13,130 bases of DNA, taken from NCBI GenBank assembly GCA_030592625.1, contig JAUVIY010000042.1, positions 1 to 13,130 on the forward strand. The letters run 5' to 3'. A program made the position numbers and the translations under genes. This stretch comes from Spirochaeta sp. Lineage in GTDB: Bacteria > Spirochaetota > Spirochaetia > DSM-2461. The notes under the pieces are model-generated. The model saw only the letters and a program-made list of their open reading frames with translations, was not told the DNA's origin and searched no databases. Shown in pieces: positions 7,377 through 13,130 of this stretch (positions are counted from its first letter, which is position 1; each line of letters begins with the position of its first letter).

Positions 7377-8182
7377 CGTGGAGCCTCCTTTGCTGCATTC
7401 CGACACAATTCGGCGTAGGCCTCGCCGTAGTCGACGGCATCCCGATCCACGAATACCCCACGGGGAATGAGTTCCGGATTCTCATCCAATGTTTTTGAGC
7501 CGATTTTGGCCGTCTCGTCCCTGAATGCCTTGAGCATCTCAGGAGCATCTCCCGTATTGTTCTTTCTGCCGTAATAAGTGGGACACTGGCTGAACACTTC
7601 AACGACGGAAAATCCCTTATGGGAGATGGCCCCGGTAAGCATCTTCTGGAGTTCCCGGACATGGAACGTGGTGGTTCGTGCGGCGTATGTGGCGCCGGCG
7701 GCCTTGGCCAGATCCATAGCATCGAAGGCCGGATCGATGCTTCCCCGGGGGGCGGTGGTGGCGGTGGTTCCCGGTCCGGAAAGCGGAGAAAACTGCCCTC
7801 CCGTCATTCCGTAGATATGGTTATTCATAATGATGGCCGTTATATCGAGGTTCCGCCGTGAGGCATGGATAAAATGATTGCCGCCTATGGCCAGAGCGTC
7901 ACCGTCCCCCATCGGAACGATAAGGTTGAGTTCCGGTCGGCTCATCTTGATGCCCGTGGCGAAGGCCAGGGCCCGGCCGTGCAGCGTATGCATGGTGTGA
8001 AAATCCACATACCCGGCCATTCGGGCCGAGCAGCCGATTCCGGTGACCATGACGATATCTTCCTTGGAAAGACCAAGCTCATCCACCGATCGGAGCAGGG
8101 CGTTCAGTACGGTCCCGTGACCGCATCCCGGACACCAGAGATGGGGAAGGAATCTCTTTCGGACATAATTCTGAACATTCAT
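7370..8182 (-). CDS. korB: 2-oxoglutarate:ferredoxin oxidoreductase, beta subunit
   Basis: Catalytic thiamine diphosphate-binding subunit, 270 residues. TPP/metal motif: GDGDALAIGGNH (92-103) with NNHIYGMTGGQ (120-130). Four cysteines suited to the [4Fe-4S] cluster are present: C17 and C20 in WCPGCGHG, C51 in GIGCSARM and C200 in SQCPTYYGRKN. The last motif (CPTxxGRxN) is the form I associate with 2-oxoglutarate enzymes rather than pyruvate or branched-chain ones. The start at 8182 has a purine-rich AAAGGGGG (8190-8197) upstream and sits in an ATGA overlap with the korA stop; a 72-residue extension reading further upstream is a frame artefact inside korA. Substrate preference for 2-oxoglutarate is likely but not proven. 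Confidence 0.92.
   Translation of the reverse strand: MNVQNYVRKRFLPHLWCPGCGHGTVLNALLRSVDELGLSKEDIVMVTGIGCSARMAGYVDFHTMHTLHGRALAFATGIKMSRPELNLIVPMGDGDALAIGGNHFIHASRRNLDITAIIMNNHIYGMTGGQFSPLSGPGTTATTAPRGSIDPAFDAMDLAKAAGATYAARTTTFHVRELQKMLTGAISHKGFSVVEVFSQCPTYYGRKNNTGDAPEMLKAFRDETAKIGSKTLDENPELIPRGVFVDRDAVDYGEAYAELCRNAAKEAPRC
7384..7391 (-). promoter_or_regulatory. Ribosome binding site of korC
   Basis: AAAGGAGG on the minus strand, 7 nt before the GTG at 7376 and inside the korB coding sequence. It decides the GTG start for korC. Confidence 0.85.
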
Positions 8183-9330
8183 GCCCACACCCCCTTTCCG
8201 GCGATTATCCTGAGCACTTTCCTGATATCCGGCGGTGTGATGAAGCGTCCGTCGATGCGGTTGGCCAGGAACACTCTTTCGGGGCTGCGGGCTACGCGCC
8301 GTACCTGTTCGAACACCTGCCCGAGGTTCATTTCCACCACGACGGTTTCGTTCACTCCTGCCACGGCATCCCGGACTTTCCGTTCCGGAAACGGCCACAG
8401 TGTTTCCAGTTCCAGAAGGCCCATGCGGATGCCCTTATCCCGGGCTTCATACACGGTCTGCCGGGCGGTCCGTGCCGCGGATCCATAGGATATGAGCAGG
8501 GTCTCTGCGTCTTCGGTCTCGTATTCCCTGGTGAATGTGAGTTCGTTTTCCCGGCCTTCAATTTTTTCCACCAGGTGACTCAGCAATCCCCTCACCACCG
8601 AAGGATCGGTACTGGGGAATCCCCACATATCGTGATAGAGCCCGGTGACATTGTATCGGTGAGCTCCGCCGAAATCGGACATCGGCAGCCTTCCGTCTTC
8701 CCGGGCCAGGTAAGGCCGGTAGTCCACATCCCGGGGAACGGAAGTCATCAGGCGTTCAACGAGTGGAATTTCGCCTTCCGAGGGAATCTCCAAACGCTCC
8801 CTCATGTGAGCGATCAGTTCGTCGTAAAGAAGTATCACCGGTGTGCGAAAGGTTTCGGCCAGATTGAACGCCCGAACGGTGTTCTCAAAGAGAGCCTGAT
8901 GACTCCCCGCCGTCAGCGCGATGATGGCGTGATCCCCGTGAATCCCCCATCGGGCCTGATTCACGTCTCCCTGGGATACCTGGGTGGGGAGACCTGTTGA
9001 GGGGCCTCCGCGCATCACATTGACGATGACGCATGGGATTTCCGCCATCACGGCATACCCGAGAGCCTCCTGCATCAGGGAAAATCCGGGACCGCTGGTA
9101 GCCGTCATTGCCTTTCTCCCGGTAAGGGATCCGCCGATAACAGCACAGAGGGAGGCGATTTCGTCTTCCATCTGAATAAATGTGTGCCCTCTGGGAGGAA
9201 GTTCCCCTGAAAGCATTTCTGCGATTTCAGAGGAGGGAGTTATGGGATAGCCGGCGAAAAAGTCCATACCGGCATACAGGGCACCCAGGGTGCAGGCCTC
9301 GTTACCCTGGATGAAGCGTATGTCTTTCAT
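8179..9330 (-). CDS. korA: 2-oxoglutarate:ferredoxin oxidoreductase, alpha subunit
   Basis: Alpha subunit, 383 residues, the usual length when the gamma domain is encoded separately. The signature GYPITPSSEIAEML (from residue 27) and FIQMEDEIAS belong to the pyrimidine-binding domain that completes the TPP site of the beta subunit. TSGPGFSLMQEALG and the VNVMRGGPSTGLPT segment follow, and a C-terminal transketolase-like domain begins around residue 265 (LLISYGSAARTARQ). The start ATG overlaps the korD stop (ATGA), with GAGG 7 nt upstream. Acts in the cytoplasm, either oxidatively to succinyl-CoA or, with strong ferredoxin reduction, as a reductive carboxylase; the direction cannot be told from sequence. 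Confidence 0.93.
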   Translation of the reverse strand: MKDIRFIQGNEACTLGALYAGMDFFAGYPITPSSEIAEMLSGELPPRGHTFIQMEDEIASLCAVIGGSLTGRKAMTATSGPGFSLMQEALGYAVMAEIPCVIVNVMRGGPSTGLPTQVSQGDVNQARWGIHGDHAIIALTAGSHQALFENTVRAFNLAETFRTPVILLYDELIAHMRERLEIPSEGEIPLVERLMTSVPRDVDYRPYLAREDGRLPMSDFGGAHRYNVTGLYHDMWGFPSTDPSVVRGLLSHLVEKIEGRENELTFTREYETEDAETLLISYGSAARTARQTVYEARDKGIRMGLLELETLWPFPERKVRDAVAGVNETVVVEMNLGQVFEQVRRVARSPERVFLANRIDGRFITPPDIRKVLRIIAGKGVWA

Positions 9331-9539
9331 ATGGAAACCTCAACCTTGATAATCTCAATAGCCAGGTCCGGGCAGAGCCGCTCGCACAGACCGCAACCCG
9401 TACAGGCTTCCACATCAGTTGCCCGGGCTTTCTCTCCCGGCTCAACCGACAACGCTCCCGTCGGACAGAAAGCTGCACAGATGCCGCAGCTCTTGCACCA
9501 GTCCGTTTTTATAATGATCTGCATGCGTCCTTTACTCAT
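9327..9539 (-). CDS. korD: 2-oxoacid:ferredoxin oxidoreductase, delta subunit (2[4Fe-4S] ferredoxin)
   Basis: Small electron-transfer subunit of 70 residues, first gene of the operon. Two complete [4Fe-4S] motifs: C15, C18, C21, C25 followed by P26 (CKSCGICAAFCP) and C46, C49, C52, C56 followed by P57 (CTGCGLCERLCP). It passes electrons from the beta subunit cluster to free ferredoxin. The start is uncertain. The ATG at 9539 has no ribosome site and nearly coincides with the predicted transcription start, while an internal ATG at 9524 has AAAGGA only 3 nt upstream. Either start leaves the domain intact. The order delta-alpha-beta-gamma is common for kor and vor operons. Confidence 0.92.
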   Translation of the reverse strand: MSKGRMQIIIKTDWCKSCGICAAFCPTGALSVEPGEKARATDVEACTGCGLCERLCPDLAIEIIKVEVSI

Positions 9540-9544
9540 AATTA

Positions 9545-9573
9545 TTTCTATGCCGGGTGACTGTAATCGTCAA
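9545..9573 (-). promoter_or_regulatory. Candidate promoter of the kor operon
   Basis: Minus-strand TTGACG (9568-9573) and TAGAAA (9545-9550) lie 17 bp apart. The implied transcription start is at or next to the korD ATG at 9539, which would make the message leaderless or move the real start to 9524. A moderate match only. Confidence 0.4.
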
Positions 9574-9649
9574 CAGTTGGAAGTCGAAAAGATGAATAAA
9601 TCAGGATAAAGATAATGCATGGTTGATATCATCAAAATAAAATGTACAT

Positions 9650-9671
9650 AGGAAACAGATATAAGTTTCCT
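9650..9671. repeat. Inverted repeat in the kor/cyclase intergenic region
   Basis: Arms AGGAAAC and GTTTCCT, 7 bp each and perfect, are separated by 8 bp. There is no following T-run on either strand, so a terminator is unlikely; a regulatory site for one or both divergent operons is possible. Nothing else clear was found in the 283 bp between korD and the cyclase gene, and no convincing rightward promoter was identified. Confidence 0.4.
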
Positions 9672-9822
9672 TCCCGATTGAATTGTCAAGGGGAGATAAG
9701 GTTTATATTCCGCGGCTTGCTGTAGAAACCTTTTTTTGCATTTTAGGGTGGATTGCCGGCGTAATATAAGGCACCATATAGGTATATCAATTTTTGCTTA
9801 TTCTGATAGCAGACGAGAGACT

Positions 9823-11241
9823 ATGTCCCGGAAGAAAAGAAAGAAGATAGAACAGCTTATCGATCTGATAATGGACGACGGATCTTTGAGGGATCTGCTC
9901 CCCGACCTGGGCGTTTTCATCATTGATTACACGGACAAGCGAATGATCACCAATGACGTCTGGAAAGACCTCGAATATTCCGATAGCCATACATATGAAC
10001 GCTCCTGGTCTCAATACGTGCATCCGGAAGACAGAAAGCGGGTCGAAGCCTCTCAAAGGGATGTTATCGAAGGCAGGACGGATTATTTCCGGGAAGTCTA
10101 TCGCCTGAAGGAGCATTCCGGAGGCTGGCGATGGATCGCCAGTCGTGGCAGTGTCATTCTCCGGAACAGTGATGGAAGTCCATGGATATTCATCGGGGTC
10201 GATGAAGATCTCACCAGGATCAAGGAAGCTCAGGAAGAAGCGTCTCTCCGCGCCCGTGAGGCCGGAACCCTGAGCGCCACCATCGAGGTTATCACCTCCA
10301 GTCTCGATCTGGATGAGACGGTACAGTGCATACTCGAACAGGCCCGGCGCCTGGTACCCTACGATCGGGCAACGGTTCAAATTCTTCATGACGGGAAGCT
10401 GCAGGTGCTCGGAGGCATGGGCTTTTCCGACATCAATATGGTTACAAATCTTCGATTCCCCTATCCTGAAGAAGGATCTTTAAGCACCAGGGCCATTCAG
10501 GAACGCCATCCCTGGGTGAGCAATAACGTACAGGATGATTTTCCGCGATTTGTACAGGTGGAGAATGGAGAACCGGCGAGGTCCTGGATCGGCGTTCCTC
10601 TTATCGCCCATGGCGACATCATCGGCCTTATCTCTTTTGATAGTTTGAAGAAAGCATTTTATACCCGCCGTCATCTTGAGTTGGCCAGGGCTTTTGCCGG
10701 ACCTGTTGCCATTGCTCTTGAGAACGCCCGTATGCATGGGGAAACCTATAAACTTGCCATGGTGGATGCCCTGACGGGTATCGGCAGCCGCCACGCCTTC
10801 GATCTCAACAGTCGGTTTCTCTTCGAAAAAGCCCGCCGTGAAGAACGGATGATTTCAATGGCCATGCTTGACCTGGACCGGTTCAAGGAAGTCAATGATG
10901 ATTTCGGGCATCAGGTCGGCGATATCGTTCTGAAAGATGTGTCCAAGTCTTGTGAAGAAGGTTTGAGAACTACCGATACGATAGCCCGGTACGGCGGTGA
11001 GGAAATCGCCATTCTCTTACCCGATACAAGGGTGGAAGTGGCTGCTGATATCATTGAGCGTATTCGAAAAGACGTTTCACATCTTCATTTTGAAGGCGTA
11101 GACCGCTCGGTAACCATCAGCGCCGGAGTCTCCGGATGCAGTCCCGACCGGGATTCTTCTCTGACTGAGATAATCCGGGAAGCCGATGCCGCTCTCTACA
11201 GAGCCAAGGCCCAGGGACGTAACTGCATCGTTGTTCATTGA
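9823..11241 (+). CDS. PAS-GAF-GGDEF diguanylate cyclase
   Basis: Cytoplasmic signalling enzyme making cyclic di-GMP from two GTP. 472 residues from the ATG at 9823; a TTG 87 bp upstream is also in frame but unlikely. There are no membrane segments. Domain order: PAS of the PAS_3 type, about residues 28-131 (HPEDRKRV, YRLKEHSGGWRWIASRG, FIGVDEDLTRIKEAQ); GAF, about 150-305 (SLDLDETVQCILEQA to GPVAIALENARMHGE); and GGDEF from 315 (DALTGIGSRHAFD). The active site is GGEEI at 391-395, and an inhibitory-site RxxD (R382-D385) stands five residues before it, so product inhibition is expected. LDLDRFKEVNDDFGH is intact. No EAL or HD-GYP domain. The PAS and GAF ligands are unknown. The LuxR-type gene begins 11 bp downstream and is probably co-transcribed. 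Confidence 0.95.
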   Translation: MSRKKRKKIEQLIDLIMDDGSLRDLLPDLGVFIIDYTDKRMITNDVWKDLEYSDSHTYERSWSQYVHPEDRKRVEASQRDVIEGRTDYFREVYRLKEHSGGWRWIASRGSVILRNSDGSPWIFIGVDEDLTRIKEAQEEASLRAREAGTLSATIEVITSSLDLDETVQCILEQARRLVPYDRATVQILHDGKLQVLGGMGFSDINMVTNLRFPYPEEGSLSTRAIQERHPWVSNNVQDDFPRFVQVENGEPARSWIGVPLIAHGDIIGLISFDSLKKAFYTRRHLELARAFAGPVAIALENARMHGETYKLAMVDALTGIGSRHAFDLNSRFLFEKARREERMISMAMLDLDRFKEVNDDFGHQVGDIVLKDVSKSCEEGLRTTDTIARYGGEEIAILLPDTRVEVAADIIERIRKDVSHLHFEGVDRSVTISAGVSGCSPDRDSSLTEIIREADAALYRAKAQGRNCIVVH

Positions 11242-11243
11242 CC

Positions 11244-11248
11244 GGAGG
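11244..11248 (+). promoter_or_regulatory. Ribosome binding site of the membrane LuxR-type gene
   Basis: GGAGG four bases before the ATG at 11253. It favours this start over the ATG at 11238, which overlaps the cyclase stop codon and would have to be read before this site. Confidence 0.7.
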
Positions 11249-11252
11249 ATCG

Positions 11253-12161
11253 ATGCTCGACCATATTTTTCTCTTCATCTACATCTTCACCGTCGGCGTC
11301 ACATTCGCTGTCGTATCATTGAGTCTTCTTTACTGGCTGAGAAGCAGGGATTCCGGAAGGTTCAACACTTTTCTTTTCATTGTCTATCTTGCGATTCTCC
11401 TGCTGCTGACCGGGGTGAGATTTTACTGGGAAGAGCTGCTGGCAGGCGGACGAGGCGTCATCATCGGCACCGGTCTGGCGGAGTTCGCCGGGTATGCCCT
11501 CCTTCTCTACTTCCTTCCGGCGACGGTAAATCACATCATCGGCCGTCGCTGGACGGTTTTAAAGATGTCGGCCTCTATCACCGCATGCACCGTGTACTTT
11601 TCACTGGGCACGGTTTATCTGCTCACCGGGTTCCTCAAACCAATCTCTCTGGCAGCCGGATTCATATATTTTCTCGCCCTGATGGTGATTCTGGTTGATA
11701 TCGTCAGGAGTGTCCCCCTCATACATCGGGGATCCACCCGGGCGACTGTCCTATTGATGACATTACTCACTGTCACGTTCCTGCCGCTGGTGATGGCTGG
11801 ACGACTGCTGGGAGATACCGTCGGTTCATGGGCCATCAGCCATTCGATAAGAGTTCTCTTCATGTCCCTTTATTATTTCTGGATGGCACTGATCGGTATC
11901 GTTTTCTATATTCGTGAGATGAGTTCTTCAGCCGAAGTCATCACCCCGATTCATACGGTACCCGAGGATTTACCTATTACGGACAGGGAACGGGAAATCG
12001 CTGAATCCCTGGCTCAAGGCCTCACTTACGGGGAGATTGCCGAGAACCTGGGTATCAGCCCCAATACGGTTCGCAATCATGTGGCTAACCTCTACAAGAA
12101 ACTGTCGGTACGTTCGAAGGTGGAACTGATCGGAGTGCTCAGGGGAGAGCGTCCTTATTAG
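11253..12161 (+). CDS. Seven-helix membrane protein with C-terminal LuxR-type HTH domain
   Basis: Membrane-anchored transcription regulator of 302 residues. About residues 1-225 form seven hydrophobic segments (beginning LDHIFLFIYIFTVGVTFA and ending YYFWMALIGIVFYI), a sensor-like module I cannot assign to a characterised ligand family. After a short linker, residues 240-300 are a LuxR/GerE helix-turn-helix: LPITDREREIAESLAQG, TYGEIAENLGISPNTVRNHV, NLYKKLSVRSKVELI. There is no receiver domain, so control by a phosphorelay of the NarL kind is not expected. The start at 11253 is supported by GGAGG; an ATG 15 bp upstream overlaps the cyclase stop (ATGA) and is the alternative. The linkage suggests joint expression with the diguanylate cyclase. 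Target genes are unknown. Confidence 0.9.
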   Translation: MLDHIFLFIYIFTVGVTFAVVSLSLLYWLRSRDSGRFNTFLFIVYLAILLLLTGVRFYWEELLAGGRGVIIGTGLAEFAGYALLLYFLPATVNHIIGRRWTVLKMSASITACTVYFSLGTVYLLTGFLKPISLAAGFIYFLALMVILVDIVRSVPLIHRGSTRATVLLMTLLTVTFLPLVMAGRLLGDTVGSWAISHSIRVLFMSLYYFWMALIGIVFYIREMSSSAEVITPIHTVPEDLPITDREREIAESLAQGLTYGEIAENLGISPNTVRNHVANLYKKLSVRSKVELIGVLRGERPY

Positions 12162-12197
12162 TGTGACCTCTGGCGCCTTCAGGTCCGGTCTTTCAGC

Positions 12198-13046
12198 TTA
12201 TCTGATGCTTCCAATGGTATTCCCGGCAGCGGCAACGGCAGTCCGGAGGTATTCAAGGCTCCTTTTAGCAGCGGGGTCAGGATCGGGTGTATACCCAAAA
12301 CCCAGTTCTACGGCCAGAGATCCTTCATAACCGGATGTGATGAGCCGGTTCAGGAACACACTATGGTCAATTAATCCTTCACCGGGGACCAGATGGTCGT
12401 CTGTCTTGCCGTTATTATCATCAATATGAAAATGTAGAGGAAACCGGCCAAACAGGAGTGGTGCATCACTGAGAATCTCCCGATTAATATGCATATGACC
12501 GCTGTCTATACAGAGTCCCAGATTCTTCGGTTTACCCAGGATTTCAATCGTTTCACATCCATCATCAACAGTAACGATAAGATCGGATTCCCAGAGATTT
12601 GCCGGTTCGATGAGAATAAGAAAATCATCCGGAGCATATTCGATAATCCGGGTAAAACTGTCCAGCATGAGTTTTCTTGTCGCATTACGACTCAGGTTGG
12701 ACAGAGAATACCCCGGACAAATACTGACTGAAGGAGCCCCGAGTTTTAACGCGGTATCAATACTCCGGCAAATATAATCGATACTGGCCTGACGCATGGG
12801 TGCCACCGAGCTGGCGAGATTGGTAGGATATCGGAATTGTGCGGGGATAAAATTAGATATGCCGAGACCGGTCTCCTCCAGAGCACTCAGGGTCTCCTTC
12901 AGATATTCTCCCTCCATATCCTCAGGGTATGCATGGGGTCTGCCTCCCCATATTTCAACCTGATCAAACCCCAAACTTCCATAACGGCGGATGGCATCGG
13001 GCAACGTAAAGCGGTAGTGAACAAAACTGGAAATGCTGAATTTCAT
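12198..13046 (-). CDS. TIM-barrel sugar isomerase/epimerase, FrlC-like
   Basis: Cytoplasmic enzyme of the sugar phosphate isomerase/epimerase (AP-endonuclease-2-like) superfamily, 282 residues. Probable divalent-metal ligands by analogy with D-tagatose 3-epimerase: E147 (IEPAN), D181 (CIDSGHMH), H207 (FHIDDNNG) and E247 (AVELGF). VEIWGGRPHAY (30-40), DDHLVPGEGLID and SGYEGSLAVEL resemble FrlC, the fructoselysine 3-epimerase of E. coli, more than endonuclease IV. The start at MKFSISSF is the natural beginning of the first barrel strand, although the ribosome site is weak. It is convergent with the LuxR-type gene, 36 bp away. The sugar substrate is not determined; other keto-sugar or inositol-type epimerases share these motifs. 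No kinase or deglycase partner is in the window, but the operon could extend either way only on the right. Confidence 0.85.
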   Translation of the reverse strand: MKFSISSFVHYRFTLPDAIRRYGSLGFDQVEIWGGRPHAYPEDMEGEYLKETLSALEETGLGISNFIPAQFRYPTNLASSVAPMRQASIDYICRSIDTALKLGAPSVSICPGYSLSNLSRNATRKLMLDSFTRIIEYAPDDFLILIEPANLWESDLIVTVDDGCETIEILGKPKNLGLCIDSGHMHINREILSDAPLLFGRFPLHFHIDDNNGKTDDHLVPGEGLIDHSVFLNRLITSGYEGSLAVELGFGYTPDPDPAAKRSLEYLRTAVAAAGNTIGSIR

Positions 13047-13063
13047 GATTCATTGTATACCTG

Positions 13064-13103
13064 TTGAGGATCTTTCATAATTACCATTCTGAAAGATCCT
13101 CAA
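13064..13103. repeat. Perfect 14-bp inverted repeat upstream of the epimerase gene
   Basis: Arms TTGAGGATCTTTCA and TGAAAGATCCTCAA, without a mismatch, flank a 12-bp centre. The inner end of the gene-proximal arm is 17 bp from the epimerase ATG. No T-run follows on either strand in the right place for a terminator, and no gene reads into it from the left on the plus strand. It overlaps a candidate leftward promoter, so an operator is the favoured reading; an mRNA hairpin near the ribosome site is the alternative. Confidence 0.75.
13074..13103 (-). promoter_or_regulatory. Candidate promoter of the epimerase gene inside the inverted repeat
   Basis: Minus-strand TTGAGG (13098-13103) and TATGAA (13074-13079), each four of six consensus bases, lie 18 bp apart. 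The implied start is about 20 nt before the ATG. Each box lies largely in one arm of the inverted repeat, so a protein bound to the arms would cover both boxes. Confidence 0.35.
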
Positions 13104-13130
13104 GTATGGGGTCGAAAAGTTATTTTCTTA

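Noticed and set aside
7210..7722. 170-residue minus-strand frame inside korB/korC
   Set aside because: Same strand as kor but in the wrong frame. Proline/arginine-rich, no domain, and it lies across the clearly coding korB frame.
8183..8398. 72-residue N-terminal extension of korB
   Set aside because: It lies entirely inside korA in another frame, is rich in Arg/Gly/Pro, and the ATG at 8182 has a ribosome site, an ATGA coupling and the standard family N-terminus.
7865..8488. 207-residue plus-strand open frame across korB and korA
   Set aside because: It is antisense to two well-supported genes, has an arginine/serine-rich low-complexity composition, and shows no recognisable domain. A shadow of the codon pattern of the kor genes.
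11186..11698. 170-residue plus-strand frame overlapping the cyclase end and the LuxR-type gene
   Set aside because: Out of frame with both real genes, histidine/arginine-rich, with no ribosome site or domain.
12165..12185. Possible bidirectional terminator between the LuxR-type gene and the epimerase gene (arms GACCT and AGGTC)
   Set aside because: Only five paired bases with a large mismatched loop and no T-run on either strand.

Overview
The window looks like chromosomal DNA from a diderm, probably anaerobic bacterium. A member of the Spirochaetota is my best guess. The grounds are a non-lipoprotein periplasmic binding protein with a signal peptide ending near LFATG, a ferredoxin-dependent 2-oxoacid oxidoreductase, a seven-helix membrane LuxR-type regulator, and moderate G+C with good AGGAG ribosome sites. 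The taxonomy is an inference; there is no rRNA or other marker gene here. I see no mobile element, CRISPR array, tRNA or prophage, and every gene looks intact except the permease cut by the left edge.

Region 1 (1-5670) is a divergent, LacI-controlled unit. Leftward run a periplasmic binding protein and two PotB/PotC-type ABC permeases, the second truncated at base 1; the ATPase is presumably outside the window. Rightward run a LacI-family regulator and an adenine deaminase whose start codon lies inside the regulator gene. The 281-bp space between the arms holds two identical 12-bp LacI-type operators (TTAAGCGTTTAA), one in each arm. Each overlaps the predicted transcription start of a promoter with a perfect TTGACA -35 box. 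A separate perfect 10-bp dyad lies between them. The simplest reading is that one regulator controls both the transporter and adenine deaminase, which suggests a purine-related ligand rather than the polyamine that a homology label would give.

Region 2 (5656-9539, leftward) is a tight operon for a four-subunit 2-oxoacid:ferredoxin oxidoreductase in the order delta-alpha-beta-gamma (korDABC), followed 2 bp later by a compact aspartate:alanine-exchanger-family membrane protein. Four successive junctions overlap or nearly touch. The last gene runs convergently into the adenine deaminase gene, and the two coding ends overlap by 15 bp.

Region 3 (9823-12161, rightward) is a two-gene signalling unit: a soluble PAS-GAF-GGDEF diguanylate cyclase with intact active and inhibitory sites, then a seven-helix membrane protein with a C-terminal LuxR-type DNA-binding domain. 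Region 4 (12198-13130) is a leftward TIM-barrel sugar isomerase/epimerase resembling FrlC, preceded by a perfect 14-bp inverted repeat that overlaps its likely promoter.
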